Positions 11,234 to 24,157 are shown, counted from the stretch's first letter. The stretch is DNA of 64,000 nt from Melampsora larici-populina 98AG31 (GCF_000204055.1 NW_006768765.1:856677-920676), one strand, 5' to 3'. Numbers and translations: made by a program. The notes: generated by a model not told the origin, from the letters alone.

Positions 11234-12806
11234 TTAATTCGAATCAGAATCAGACCCAGAACCAGAATCCATATCTAAATCATCATCCACCATACTTTGA
11301 TCAATACCAAAGTCTTCATCACCAACTTCGTTTTGCGTGTTTCCTTTTGAATTTGAATCATTATAAAACCCAGTAACAGCTAAACAAGTTAATCTAGAAC
11401 CTTTGGTATCATATTGAAGTAAAGGTTTAATTTCTTTAGGTTCTTCATCTTTAATTGGATCTAAGTTCCAAGTAGTAGGTTCAAGTTTATAGATGTTACA
11501 AAACCCATCTGATGAGATTGTAATTCCATAGAGAATTGAATTAATTTCGATTAATTCAATGGCTCTTATACTATTTTGAGAAAAAGAAGATTTTTTTCAA
11601 GAAAGAATCAGTCTCAATAACTTTTTTTTGTCAAGTCAAAAAATATATATATAATTTTGTTGCCTTACCGATTAGTATGACCAATTAATTCAGAAACACA
11701 TAATGGTTCAAAATCATCATTTAAATTGAAAATTCTACCAATTCCATCATCGCATGCTAAAATCAAATGGGTCGTTTCAGTTTGATTAGTTAAAAACTTG
11801 GCATCGTGGACTCGACCTCTAGGTGACTTGAAGGTGAATTTAGGTTCCATTTTCTACAAGACATCAAAAAAATGGGATCTGTTCAAATCTGTTTTTTTTT
11901 TAAAATATGAATGTAAAAAAGACTAACAGTGTTATAGACAGTAGCAATCGCTCCAGTCAAAACCACAAAAGAATCACCAGTAGGACTCCATTGAACCAAA
12001 TCAGCAATAGTACCTAATCTAACACTACCGATCGGTCTACGATTAGATTGAGCTTGACGAGATAAATCCCAAAGTCTTAAACATCTATCACGACCGACGG
12101 TTAACATTAAAGTCGAACGGATCGGTTCAAATCCAACAAAGGAAATCGGACCAGGTAATCTTTTAAGTAAAACCCAATCTCTTGTACGATAAAGTGATAA
12201 TCTAGCTTTCTCATCTCCATCAGAAACAGCTAACAATCTACCAGTGGGATCAAAACTCGTATGAGATACACCAGGTTGATGATCATCACTTGCCGATGTG
12301 GCTGATAAGGTTCCTAAAGCTCTTTGTCGTTGTAATGACCAAAGTGTAAGTGGACCGGTAGTTGAAGCTGTAGCTAGATGAGTACCTGAAGGTGAGATTG
12401 CAATTGAAGTTAATGGTGCTGAATGGGCTCGGAAATGAAAAAGTGGTAAGATGTTAGGTAAGATTGATGTATCTGTTGAAAATGTGATTTGAATGCCATA
12501 TAGTAGATGTTCATATGATCCGAATACGATTTTGATTGAATTAGGTGGAAATGTACTCGATATTGTTGGTACTTTTGATATGATCGGTTTTGGTTTGGTG
12601 ACGGAAGTTGACGTTGAAGGAGTAGAAGTAGATTGAGATTCTTGATTGAGATTCTTTCTTGTACCTTTTAATGCAGATTGTAAATTAGTTTGAGTTTTGG
12701 TGTTGGGTTTAGTTTGATTTGAGTTAGTTGAGTCTTGGTTGATTTGATGAACTGTGGCTTGATTTGAACTAATCCTAGCTCTCTTTTGGTTTTTGTTTTT
12801 GGTCAT
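11234..12806 (-). CDS. MAK11: MAK11 / PAK1IP1-type WD40 ribosome biogenesis protein
   Basis: Three exons on the minus strand (12806-11928, 11853-11669, 11570-11234) give 466 aa. The N-terminal 90 residues are basic, Ser/Thr/Asn-rich and disordered. WD40 repeats then begin with GSYEHLLYG and continue through HSAPLTSIAISPSG, LTLWSL, LRLWDL and QWSPTGDSFVVL. The YDTKGSRLTCLAV segment near the C-terminus, followed by an acidic tail, is characteristic of Mak11. In yeast Mak11 is a nucleolar 60S assembly factor acting with Rlp24. The start at 12806 (MTKNKNQKRA) was preferred over an upstream in-frame extension that runs through a GC-rich island and looks non-coding. It is convergent with the AIM3/BBC1-like gene; 314 bases separate the stops. 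Confidence 0.85.
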
Positions 12807-13614
12807 CTTGTTGTTCTTGTTGGTTGTTGGTTGTTGTCGTTGTTGTTGGATGGATGGATGGTGGTTCTTGTTAAACTTTCTTTCCAAGAATTTGGATTCA
12901 AATCTCATTTCTGACAAATTGTGGTTCTTGTCACTTGTAACCAGGGCTGTGACCCGGCCCTGGGCGACACAGTCAGCCCCATGGGTCACGGGTTTTGCTC
13001 CAACCCAAAGATACCTCGGAGAGCTCTCGGGTCGCCTCGAAGCCTGAGGCTGAGCTTTTATTTCTTGAGGCGCTTGACTCACCAGAGTGCAGGATATCAG
13101 AATGTAGGTGCGGCGCAAAAAGGACAAGAAAGATGCACTAGATCATAGATGGCTTTTCCTTTCTCAACCAAAACCTCAACCTATCTATTGAATAAGTGGA
13201 TCACATTCAAAATGATTTACAGCTTGGAATCCTTTCTGATCACAATGTGACCTCTTTGTAGTCAGGTAGTTCATGCATATTCATAGCTTGAGATCTCAGC
13301 TTCACTTCTATAACATGAAAATATATATTTAACTCTTTAACCGCGCTTCATTACTTGCGTGTAGACCTATGTACCATTGCTTTCATGATATCAATGTTGT
13401 GTTTTATGGTGTTTTTGAAGACAATCAAACCTCTTCCCTGGTGTGTTGGTAGACACTCTGGAGGGGTACATCATTTGTCTGGGAACCAACCAGATGGATT
13501 GTCTGGGAACCAAAGATGGATCAAAATTCAACCAAATAATAATGAAGAATACTAGATAGTAGATCAGGTTTGAGTGCACTAACACTTTAGCATTATTGTT
13601 GTCTGCCTCATTCA
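12807..13614. other. Intergenic with GC-rich island
   Basis: About 12945-13090 is clearly more GC-rich than its surroundings and contains short inverted repeats (CCAGGGC with GCCCTGG, and GTGACCC with GGGTCAC). It looks like a repeat remnant sitting in the MAK11 promoter region. From 13460 to 13530 GTCTGGGAACCA occurs twice and resembles the interior of the neighbouring MITE. No gene is seen. Confidence 0.4.
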
Positions 13615-13816
13615 GGGTACACAAGTATTGTCCTGAAAATTTCCAGATGACTTTTTCCAAAACCCCAGAAGGTTTTTTTGGTGTGTTCTGAATCTTGCAT
13701 TCTGGCATTATGCAACTTCCAATTCCCCACTTTGTGTGTGTTTCCAGAACACCAGAAGGTTTCTGGCTTTCTGGAAAAATTTGTCTGGGAATTTCCAGAA
13801 CAATATTTGTGTACCC
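13615..13816. mobile_element. MITE with about 32-bp terminal inverted repeats
   Basis: The sequence starts GGGTACACAAGTATTG and ends with the inverted form CAATATTTGTGTACCC. The arms pair over about 32 bp with four mismatches. Total length is 202 bp, with no coding capacity. Inside are short repeats of CCAGAAGGTTT and TTTCTGG. The superfamily cannot be assigned: no clear target duplication longer than 2 to 3 bp is visible. Related words just left of it (13460-13530) suggest a second, broken copy. Confidence 0.75.
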
Positions 13817-15079
13817 TAATTGTATAAACTTTTGATTGAAAATCTTTCACTTGACCATTTGTGAAGAAAAAAACATTCATGAAGATACTGTATCTATTCT
13901 CCTACCCAAGAAAAAAAATGTTATTTGTCTCAAGTGTACCTCCTTGTGGTTCCAGGAGAGAAGGTGAAATATGACCCTGATCTTACCTGTACTATTTGCA
14001 TGAAAGAGTTGAAAGTCATCATCTGAGATGACCTTGAATAGCATGCCCAAGAACAAGAGAGTCCAAGAGATTTATCAACCCCTTCAGACGCTTGGGTGAC
14101 CTTCCTCCTGGCTTCCAATAAAAGACTTCTCAAATGCTGGCTTACAACTTAGTTACTCATATTTTCAACTTTCCATCAATGATTGTGGACCATGTGCATG
14201 TAATTTCAAATTGCACTTTTATCATTCGCATTTTGAATGAAACTGATTCTGAGCTTCAAACCCAAATTTATCTATCAGAGTATAATAAATCTTACCTTTC
14301 TGAACACTTATTCCAAATTGTTTGCTTTAGATTATTGAATTTACACATAATCAACAAACCAAAACCTTTGCCACAGATTGAAGCAGACCAAATGAATTGT
14401 GATCCATTATTGGTATCACGAATTCATTTCAAATTGTCCTTCAATTCAGAGTTCCAATCATCTTTCAAATCAAAAATCAAGATTTTTTGGTGTTTATGAT
14501 CATCATATAAATTTCTGAACAGTGACTTTCTTTTGTATCATTTACATCAGTACTTTTGGTGTTTGCAATCTGGACTACTGGAATTTCTTTGTGTCTCAAT
14601 GATCAAGGCAGAATGGAACTGATCAGGAGGTCTATTTTATGTTTTTTTTTTCTCACAAGCCTTAAAATGATGATGTAGGATTCGAATGGGGAGTCAAATG
14701 CACTCCTTTAGGTTCTAACTTAATCGTACCTTACACTTCATAATTGTCTCATTGATGGCATGAATGTCACGTTTGGTCAAAGTAAGGATATGCTCTTTCT
14801 TACTATTCTCAGTCAAGATAGTTACGAAAACTCTAAGAATCAATTGTTTTGATTTCTAATTCAATATCTAACTTATGCTAAACCTGTGGATACATCCCTC
14901 GGGATAATATGTTCTATTGCGATACGTGGAAATCCATCAACTACAAGATTAGCTTGGTCTGGTCTATTTTATCTTGAAGATGAATTTTAAATAACTACAG
15001 AATCTGTTCTTCCACAGTTGAATCAACTATGTACCTTGAAGAATTTGTTCCGTGCAATAATTAACTTGAAAAAGAACCA
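13817..15079. other. Intergenic
   Basis: AT-rich sequence without a supportable gene. A 121-codon open frame at 14134-14499 has no recognisable motif or domain, and I do not call it a gene. Confidence 0.4.
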
Positions 15080-15871
15080 TCAGGCCAATGGTTTCTTATC
15101 AGCCTCTTCACCAAATCTTTGAACATGATATCGTGCTTTGTTTCCCTTTTCATTTAACCAAACTTGAATTTCAGAGATAGAGCCACCTGTTTGATATTTT
15201 TTCAAATCTACTTCCTTTGCCTTTGTAGCTTCTTTGCTCATGAAATATTCAACCATCAATTTAATTGACCATTGATGTGTGGAAACAATTACGTTTCTCG
15301 GAGCTTTGAGTTCTGCTTGATCATTCAGAAGTTCTTCTAAAAATTTATAAGTACGTTCTTGATACTCTGCCGTTGATTCTCCGCCGTGCACCTTCCCATC
15401 TTCCCAATTGACCTCTTTGTTTCTGGTCAGATCCACTGACTGTCCTTGCCAATTTCCAAAGTTCAATCCCTTGAGATCCCCATTTTGCACAATATCAACG
15501 CCTGGGTGTTCCAATTGAATTCTTTTAGCCGTTTCTAAAGCTCGACCTAACGGGCAGCTGAAGATTTTCCCCACAGGTACTTCGCTTAGTTTGTTGGCAG
15601 CGTTCTCAGCTTCTTGCTTCCCTTGTTCGTCAAGTTGATAGATTATTTCACGATCCTCTTTCTCAAGATCAGGATCAACATCTAACCAACCCTGAATCAA
15701 GTCGACTTTATTGGCTGGGGTGTTTCCATGACGGACTAAGAAGATCTTATAGTCGGGTTCTGAAGATGCAAGTACTTCACGACTTTGAGAGATGAGGGCG
15801 CCGCTTGACATTGGTCCCCAGGACAAAAGAACAGTGGCAATCAAAAGACCGAGCTGCCTAGAAGAATGCAT
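15080..15871 (-). CDS. Secreted histidine phosphatase (phosphoglycerate-mutase-like)
   Basis: A single exon of 263 aa. Residues 1-24 form a signal peptide (LGLLIATVLLSWGPMSSGA) with a likely cut near 24-25. The histidine phosphatase signature follows: LVRHGNT with phospho-acceptor His48 and Arg47, GRALETA with Arg110, a GNWQG segment near 139-143, HGGESTAEY around 162-170, and the second catalytic His199 in STHQWS. Proteins of this fold remove phosphate from sugar phosphates or other small molecules. With a signal peptide and no membrane anchor it should be secreted or vacuolar. Unlike most neighbours it has no intron. Its substrate is unknown; a role at the host interface is only an inference. 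Confidence 0.8.
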   Translation of the reverse strand: MHSSRQLGLLIATVLLSWGPMSSGALISQSREVLASSEPDYKIFLVRHGNTPANKVDLIQGWLDVDPDLEKEDREIIYQLDEQGKQEAENAANKLSEVPVGKIFSCPLGRALETAKRIQLEHPGVDIVQNGDLKGLNFGNWQGQSVDLTRNKEVNWEDGKVHGGESTAEYQERTYKFLEELLNDQAELKAPRNVIVSTHQWSIKLMVEYFMSKEATKAKEVDLKKYQTGGSISEIQVWLNEKGNKARYHVQRFGEEADKKPLA

Positions 15872-17127
15872 GATTAAGAGACGTAAAATAGTTCTAATCT
15901 AACAGCGAGATATCTTTCGATTTCTTTTGGGCTCCTTAACGAGAGAGCCAAAAAAGTGGCCTTTGGATCGACCCTTATAGGAAATATATCTGAAACATCG
16001 AGACTGCAAACTCATCGCAGAACTTGCGCAGCTCAGCATTTACACTTATCTATACCAATATACACAGTCATTTGGAGTTCAACCAGTGATACTCGTTCGA
16101 AGTCATGTGTGAAGCCATCGGGTGGATCAGGGTATGTCTTTATTGAATTTGCATTGATATGGAACTTCGCGTCATTGAACACACGTACGGTGTAGTACTT
16201 TTCTTTTGCTGCATGTACAAGCGTTTTGTGGGCATAAGAGTGGGGTGCATTTCCGAGATCATAACATGTGTCAATCAGTTATTTGCATGCAATCCCTGGA
16301 TGATATTGTGTATATCAAACAAGCATTAACAAGGAGATAGGCATCGACACTGGGCAGTAGAGCAGAAGCGTATGTCTTTATCTCCCTTCAAGAACGATTC
16401 AAAATCATACTGCATGTACAATTGGAAAGATGAATTGAATTCGAAACCAGGCGTTGAACGAGAAAGATTCAAGCTCTCTATGATATTGAAAGACAAGAAA
16501 AGTTGAAACGTGTCGTTATATAAACATCATCTCATGGATGACTGTCACATGTGAAGGTATTGATATCAGAAATTATTCATGAGGTTAACTATGACGATTA
16601 TTAAGCGATCGTAAACTTTTACGAGTTGATTCGAAAAGGTTACGTACTGGGTTGATACAAAACAGTTTGTATTGGAATACCTTTTCAAAAAGATGATATG
16701 CTCAAGTGGGCAATGAAGTCATACGTAAGAAAAGTAGAAAAAAAATAAGGCAAGTCTTGTTTCGAATACATTTCTGATAATCAAACGTCTGCAGAAGTCC
16801 AAAAAATGATATATGGTTCTGGCATGACCAGACATGATCTACGAAAAGACGTGGTGATCTTCAAAAACTCGATTGGAACAAAATGAAGGTATTTTGTTGG
16901 AAAGCTAACGATGGTAAGATAGTGACATTGGTTGTATTGTTACATAGGAATAAATTCTATAGTCCAGATATTCTATAATTTGTGAATTGCTGATTATTGA
17001 TGACACTAAAAGGGTTATACAATGAGAATCAAGTATAATTGCAATACCCAAATCATCAGAAAATCAATGATATTTCCAAAGAACGACAAATAAAGTAAAA
17101 TATAAGTCAAACCAATCCAATTTAAAT
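15872..17127. other. Intergenic between phosphatase and GGQ-domain gene
   Basis: I find no gene, RNA or clear repeat in these 1256 bases. The left part should contain the promoter of the phosphatase. Confidence 0.4.
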
Positions 17128-17984
17128 TTAAAAAACTGGTTTAGATCGATTAACTTTAATTTGATGTCTATAATTCTTTTGTTTCAAAGTTTTGATCTTT
17201 TCAATCGATTGTAATTTTTTAACTCTTTGAATTGTTTCAATTGAAGTTTGACCTTTTAACCCGATTTTAGAAATTAATTTTAAATTTTCAATCAGTTTTT
17301 GCCAACAATCTTCTAAATTTTGGGATTGAGAACGAGTTAGAGTTGATTGAATTATGATCGAATTGGAAGTTGATGCATAGAGATGCTGATGTTTTTGTAA
17401 ATTGTCAAAATTAAGAAAAGAACTTTAGTGAATTGGTTCTGATATGTGAGATGGAAAGATAAAGAAACTTACCGATTTTGTTAAATTGGTGATCCAATAA
17501 TTCGGTATATGTGGTATCAGATTTGATAATTCAATCTTCAAAGTAACTTTAGTATTAACTATAAAAGACAAACCCAAAGAAAAGAAAAAAGAACCGAGAA
17601 TTTAATCATTCAGTATCTCTTAAAGTATGGTAATCAAAAAAAGAATGACGATAAGTTGGATTTACCTTTATTAACATTTTGACCACCTTTACCACCAGAT
17701 CGACTAAACGAAATCAAACTAAAATCTTTAAACCGTTTCTTCAAATCATCTAAAGCTAAAGGGTGATAAAGCAATTCATCTTGATAGACTTTGGCTAATT
17801 TTTGTCCTTCTAAACTTGATAAGATTTCATGATTCAATTGATTTGGTTTAAGCTTAATCGGATGATTTGATGATGATGATGACGATGACTTTAGTGTTGA
17901 AAACATTCTAAAATTGAACGTTGAGCTCGTTATTTTCCTTCCACGAAGAAGCTGAATGCTGAGTATCATCCCCCGCTTTAACAT
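17128..17984 (-). CDS. Mitochondrial GGQ-domain peptide-release / ribosome-rescue factor (ICT1-like)
   Basis: Three exons (17984-17666, 17558-17473, 17385-17128) give 220 aa. The first 40 residues are basic and Ser-rich, as in a mitochondrial targeting sequence (MLKRGMILSIQLLRGRK). The RF-1 domain carries SRSGGKGGQNVNK with the catalytic GGQ at about 100-102, followed by VNTKVTLKI. There is no codon-recognition domain, so this is the short class (ICT1 / fungal Pth4) that hydrolyses peptidyl-tRNA on stalled mitoribosomes. The tail is Lys/Arg-rich (KKLQSIEKIKTLKQKNYRHQIK), as in ICT1-type proteins where it enters the empty mRNA channel. It is divergent from ERG24, with 385 bases between starts. 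Confidence 0.8.
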
Positions 17985-18369
17985 TTTGGAATGTATTCCG
18001 ATTCCCACTTGTTTTGTTCGAAGGCCTTGAGGATATTGTGATTCCAGGTTTAAATTCGAGACTAGTTTATCCCCTCGGGATTGGGACGACCGATAGGCAG
18101 CGCATAGCGGACTGAGGCTTTGAAGTTGAGCGTTCCACTTTGGATGGACAAAGAGACGATGTTGAATGATATGAACTTCAACTGTTCGAAGGCAGTTTCA
18201 AGTGTTCTTTTTATCGCTGCATCTGTCATGCCTGTGCCATCCATCGAAGCACTAGCGATAAGCATTGATATGCTTATAAGCTATCATCACATTATTTCTT
18301 CTTGCCCCAGTTTCTTTTGTCTCATCAACCAATCTCATTCTCAACTGATCAAGTCAACTTATTCAAATC

Positions 18370-20310
18370 ATGAAATCTAAAGAAACTCTCAATCCCACCA
18401 CTTTACACTATGAATGTGAGTCATTTCATTCTATACATGCAAAATACAATCATCAAGGACTTGCTTGTTAATCAAGCTTTAAAATTATGGTTTTGGCAGT
18501 TGGTGGTAAAATAGGGGCCTTTGGAATCTCTTTATCAGTTCCTTTCTTTACCTATTGGATGAACATCGTATGCAATAAATCAACAGAATGCAGGTTATCA
18601 TATCCTATCTTCGATCTACCAACACTATGGTCTCAAACCAATCTTTTCAGTCTTGAAGTTTGTGCGGTTTATTTAGGATGGTATTTTTATATCATGACTT
18701 GTTGGTGTTTATTACCGGGTAGAAGGGTTCAAGGTACAATCTTAAGAGATGGTTCAAGATTGACTTATAAAATTAACGGTTCGTAAATCTCAATGTATCC
18801 TCTTCGGTTTCATTGACTAACATTGTCGCGTACTTTTGCCATTTATCGGAATTTTGAAATTTTTGTCGAATAATCCTCACATGCGACTTTCCAGCCTTTG
18901 CGACTTTCTTGTGTACCTGTGCACTGACGGCAATAACTCTTTGGAAACTCGGTTCTTGGCCATTTATTTATGTGGTCGATCACTACGTTGAGTTCATCAC
19001 TGCGAGCTTAATAATGAGTGTCACACAAGCATTTTATTGCTATTGGAGTAGTTTTCGAAAAGATCGAATTCTAGCCCTAGGTGGAAATAGTGGAAATTTT
19101 ATATATGATGTTCGTTTATCCTCTAAACATCTTAATCAAATCGATTAATACTTTACTAATATTTGTGGCGATCAAACATCAGTGGTTTATCGGACGTGAA
19201 CTTAATCCACGTATTGGTTCATTCGACATCAAAACGTTCAACGAAATGAGACCAGGATTAATCTTATGGGCTTTACTAGACTTTTGTTGGATCATCAAAC
19301 AATTTAACGATTTCGGTAGAGTATCAAATAGCATTCTGTTAACCTTTGGGTTTCAGTTATGGTATGTTTTTGATGCTGAATTTAATGAAGTAAATCCATT
19401 ATCTTCTTATCTCTCATCAAACTATCATCCTCCTCCTTCCGATTTCAAATCAATTCATTCATTCATAGATCATTTGAATCGTCTTAGGATACTATCCTCA
19501 CTCAAATGGATATCACTACCGATGGATTTGGATTTATGCTCTCAGTTGGAGATCTTACTTGGGTCCCATTCACTTATTCTCTTCAATTACTTTACTTATC
19601 CTTCACACCCATCGATCTCACCTTATTAGAATTGGGATCTATCATATTGGTTCAATTAGTTGGATATTATATCTTTCGAGTTAGTAATGAGGAGAAGAAT
19701 GAATTCAGATTCAAGAAGTCTAATCCCAAAAGTGAGTGATGTGCCACTCCTAAGTGCATAACGCTTACTATTTGGCTTGATTGCTGACGGGTGCATTATA
19801 TATCTTTAATGCCCGAACACCAGATCTCACGTTCATTGAAACCAAGAGAGGCACCAAGCTTTTGACATCCGGTTGGTGGGGTCGATCAAGACATCCTAAT
19901 TACCTAGGCGATTGGATTATGGCTTGGGCCTGGTGTTTACCAACTGGCTTTCAAACTCCCATCACATATTTTGTATGTTAGATTCCAAACGGATTCTGCT
20001 AGCGTCTTTACATTGATATGATTGTAAAAACTAACTAAACTGATTATATTTTGTGTTTGTGCTGTTTTGTATCACCGTATCATAGTATGTGATTTACTTT
20101 GGAATCTTATTGGTTCATCGTCAACTTCGAGATGAAGAAGCTTGTGCACAAAAGTATGGTGCCGATTGGATCAGATGTATGTTTTCACCTAACCTCGATT
20201 TACGTTCAAACTCGTTGATTGATTGATTGAATGCTTACCTTCATGTGATTTTTTTCGAATTGATAGACAAAAATATCGTTCGTTGGAAAATCATACCTTA
20301 TATTTATTGA
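18370..20310 (+). CDS. ERG24: Delta(14)-sterol reductase
   Basis: Eight exons (18370-18415, 18500-18778, 18895-19109, 19183-19389, 19488-19731, 19824-19972, 20086-20176, 20267-20310) give 424 aa. Family motifs are clear: the [12 protein letters not shown] start, [18 protein letters not shown], the [11 protein letters not shown] stretch, and the C-terminal [16 protein letters not shown] and QKYGADW segments of the ERG4/ERG24 family. The GRELNPRIG form and overall similarity fit the C-14 reductase, which reduces the C14-C15 double bond with NADPH in ergosterol synthesis at the ER. Eight or more membrane segments are visible. Two introns begin with the rare donor GTTCGT (18779 and 19110), both forced by frame. 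The gene ends 524 bases from the convergent SUV3 gene. Confidence 0.9.
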
Positions 20311-20834
20311 AAGATATCTCAATTCTCTTAACTTGAATACATAGCGACCAGTACATTTATTATTGAATATTATAAGATCTAAGTTGTTGATGACAATTAC
20401 TAAATTACCAGAGTTTGCTCAATAAATCCTTTCTCTACCATCAATTTTTGTGGTCACAAACTAAATTAACCAACAGCAATGCATCATTAAAGATGGGACA
20501 TTCTAGTCTCTCAAGCACCTTGATCTGTTGACCGGGTGGTGGGACGTTTTGCCAGTAGGTCTATTACAATTTGAGTCTGATAGGCTTTTGTGAGGGTATT
20601 TGGAAACCACTGTGTGGGTGATGTGAGAATAAGTATGTGACTGTGGGAGTGAAAATTTGAAGTTGTTATGGGGAAAATGTAAAAACCTATTGGAGTCTTG
20701 AGGGTACTTGTGAGCCACGCAAGGTTATATAACTGATAATATTCGAACAACCTTGTATAGCAAGGTCAAGAGGAATTTGGGTGTATAATTCACATTTATT
20801 TCAAATCCAAAGAACAAACAGAACATGAAAAAAA

Positions 20835-23412
20835 TCAAACATGACAAGAACTGCTACTAGATGATGGATCCAAATCATGATTAATCTCAGTTTCTAAAGT
20901 AGAAACTTCATTTACCAAATTTTGTCCGTGACGACGATGACGATGACCAAGTGAATTTAAACCAAGTGCAAGAGCATCTTCACTTTTAAGTTTCAAATCT
21001 GTACAAAGCTTCATAAATGTAAAAGTTTCAGGTAATCGAAATCCTAACCAAAGATATAATACTAAACATTTATGTAAACTTTCAAGTCTAAATAAACTTT
21101 GTTGATCTAATTTCTCTTTTGATTTTGATTTTTTTTCATTAATAGGTTCAGTTTTAATTTCAGATAAGTTTCCTAATTTCTTCATACTTGTAATCGATTC
21201 TTCTACATTTTCATATCTTAACCATGCTTCAAAATCCACTTCTACACGTTTTGAATGAGCAGTTGCCCAACTTCGAAGCGCTGTCATAGCTACCGGATTA
21301 CGAGAGCTGGCAGGTGCACTACAAAATAAATCTCGTTCTGCTAAACTAAGATTCGTGATATCTTCTAATAAGTCCGCAATACCAGCTGCATTGTTTTCAT
21401 CTCCGATAGCGAAAATCGGTGATGTGACCGTAAGTGTTCGACGAAGGTTAAGCAAGGTTGAAAATCGAACGCCTGGTGGTACCATTCGAGCCAATCCTTG
21501 TACAGTCTCAAAGGGTGCTTTGATGACTGCCTGAGTGATAGGCTCAAAGGGTGCAACCATACATTTTCGAAGTAAAGGCATTTCAGATTCTTGGAGGGTA
21601 GCAACCTCGCCTACGCATTGAGTGATAGGCTCGCCTTCCGAAGATTGATTGGATTCTGATTTCACTTTGGTGGGTAAGATGCCGAATCTTCCTGCTCGGC
21701 CGCCTATCTGTTTAATTTGGGATGTACTAAGAGTTACTTCTCTTTGACCGTCAAATTTATACAAAGCCTCGAAGATCACACGCTTGATTTTTCTTGAGGA
21801 AATGAAAGGTGATTAGTATCACAGAGCTTTTGAATTGGCCGAAGATCGTAACAATTGATCTACGTACAGGTTAAGACCCATTCCAATCGCATCACTTCCA
21901 ACCAAGACATCATAACCACCTTCACCTTCGATTTCTGATCCCAGATTAAACATTCTAGCTTCACGTTCTCTAACTTCAGGAGGTAAACCACCATAAGCCA
22001 TTCCGACTCTTAAATCAGTTTGTTCTTCAATCAACTTTTTAATAGCATAAATATTATTCCTACTAAAAGTCACCACACAATCACCTTTTTGAATTTGACT
22101 TAAATCACCTTTTAAACTTTGCTCTGATACTTTTAAAGGTGTAAGACGTTGATATTCATGAAGAATAAATTCATCACCACAATCTATTGATAGTTTTCGA
22201 ATCAATTCAATCACACTTTCTTCACCACATAAATGAAGTTCTTTTGCTTGAGTTCCTAATACAGCTTGTGTCCAAGCATCACCACGATAAATGTCTCCAA
22301 TCATTTGGATCTCATCAATCACTACTACATCATAGTACTGATGCGGTGATAACATTTCAACGGTACAGCTTACCAATCCTGCGGCTATCTCTACTGTCCT
22401 CTGTTCTTCACCTGTGACCAAGTTACATGCCCTTGGAGCTAAATCGTGTGCGATCTGACCCTTATTCATCCGTGTGAAGACCTCGTGGGCAAGTAATCGG
22501 AGTGGACCAGCATATACCCCAGTATGTGCACCATGTAGCGCACGTAAAGCAGAATGAGTCTTGCCACTATTGGTCGGACCCACATGTAAATGTATCTGTC
22601 GTTTGTATCGTCGTGCATCCGGATATTTGTCTTGAGGACGACGCATATCGATCAAAGCAGATAAAGAAGATAAAAAGGCTTGTAAAGCAAGATTGATGGA
22701 ATCTTCTGTATCTACTAAACCACGATCAGAATCTTGATGAATTAGAGTAGATCGACATTCATTGGTTGCCCAAGGAATAAAATTCGAAATTATCCATCGA
22801 TCCATTAATGGTAAATCGAGTGAATCGGTTTGTTGTTTCACGCAATCTGACCTACCATATAGGTCAGTTTATGTTGATAAAATTCAAAAAAGAAAAGAAA
22901 AACACTCACACCATTCTTCTCATATTTAACAAATCAGAATGAGATCCAGGAATCCTTTCATCCATAGCTTGTAAAACCAACTTCCTATATCTTTGAAATA
23001 ATCTATTAATTTTTCCTCTCCATATTCCTATTCCTCTACGATCCAAATTTCGAGTAAGAGAAGCTGTTGGTTTAAAAAATCCAAGTGCATTTAAAGTTTC
23101 ACCATGTATCGTACGAAGATCAAGTTGACAAAAGATTTCAAGTCTTTGGCATAAGATTTCACGAATCCTAGATTCTTTAAATTTTTGGGGTTTCAATGAT
23201 CGATTTGTTTGACGAAATGAATTTGTAGAATTCTTCCAAGCATCTTGAAATCTTCTTTGACCACCTGATGATCCTCCTAAATCATTTTGTCTTCCATCAC
23301 TTGATGGTCCTGGTCTTGGTCCCGAACGAAGCTTTGGTTGACGATGAAGGGTTGCGAATGTATGAAATCCACTGCCAGTTGGTCGATGGAAGCCAGGAAG
23401 GTAGCGCACCAT
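20835..23412 (-). CDS. SUV3: Mitochondrial ATP-dependent RNA helicase SUV3
   Basis: Three exons (23412-22910, 22851-21868, 21792-20835) give 814 aa. The N-terminus is Arg-rich and suits mitochondrial import. The helicase core has Walker A GPTNSGKT, Walker B DEIQM, motif III-like HLCGEE, VTFSRNNIY, and motif VI QIGGRAGRFG with the preceding KIKRVIFEALYKFDG segment. These are diagnostic of SUV3, the helicase of the mitochondrial degradosome that unwinds RNA for the exoribonuclease Dss1. The C-terminal part (KCLVLYLWLGFRLPETF) matches the SUV3 C-terminal domain. The ATG at 23412 is the first in the open exon. Confidence 0.92.
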
Positions 23413-24157
23413 TAAAGATACGACTGGTTTTGCAAAAAAAAATGTGATCTGCGATACTTTCTCTAAAATTCATATGAAAATTTCGATACCGTCAAGAATC
23501 AGAGCCTCAGTCGGGTAACTCGAAAGCCGAATAAGCACCGCATACACCCAAGTGTTATACCCGACCTCACCATCCAATTCAGGGTCGGGTAATCATGGAG
23601 TGATGCTCAGCAAAACACTCTTCAGTGTCAAATGTGGGAATGTCAAGCTTTCAAGTCCCTCCATCGTGATAGCACCCAAAGGGAATTCTTCAATCATCAC
23701 TTTTGTTCATTATCTTTGTGGTTCTTTGAACAACCAAACACAATGAAGATGTAAATATTCCAAAAATATTTAAAGACCTGTTTAAATCGGTCATATAAAA
23801 GTTGAAATTACTTCAACAAACTTTAATCATTACGACTTCTACCATATCTTCTCTTTAAACAATAAAACAACAACACAAACACACTATTAATGATTATGTA
23901 AATCATAACCTTATACAAAAAAAAAATTAACACTTCATGATCCAAACCAAAAAAGTTAAATAAATAAGATCACTCAAGAGGTAAACAAAAACAAATACGA
24001 ATCCTCTCTCTCTCTCTCTCTCTCACACACACAAAAAAAAATAAGAAAAGTTTTATGCAAACAAAAGGAAACTATGTTAAAACTATCAAGATAGATGTAG
24101 AGAAAGAAGGATTTGAATAAATGAATAAATTGAAATCTATAAGTTTGAAAAAAAAAG
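23413..24157. other. Intergenic with CT/CA microsatellite
   Basis: A run of CT dinucleotides followed by CA lies at about 24005-24034. Words of the type GTCGGGTAA and TTACCCGAC near 23505-23600 form a weak inverted repeat. No gene is seen. Confidence 0.5.

Noticed and set aside
12807..13127. N-terminal extension of MAK11
   Set aside because: The upstream part runs through a GC-rich island and does not resemble Mak11; the ATG at 12806 gives a normal protein.
14134..14499. 121-codon plus-strand frame
   Set aside because: No recognisable domain or signal peptide, in AT-rich DNA where such frames arise by chance.
18062..18265. 67-codon minus-strand frame between the GGQ gene and ERG24
   Set aside because: No family recognised and it sits in a divergent promoter; more likely chance.
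24005..24034. CT/CA run as a CRISPR-like or regulatory repeat
   Set aside because: It is a simple microsatellite with no spacer structure.
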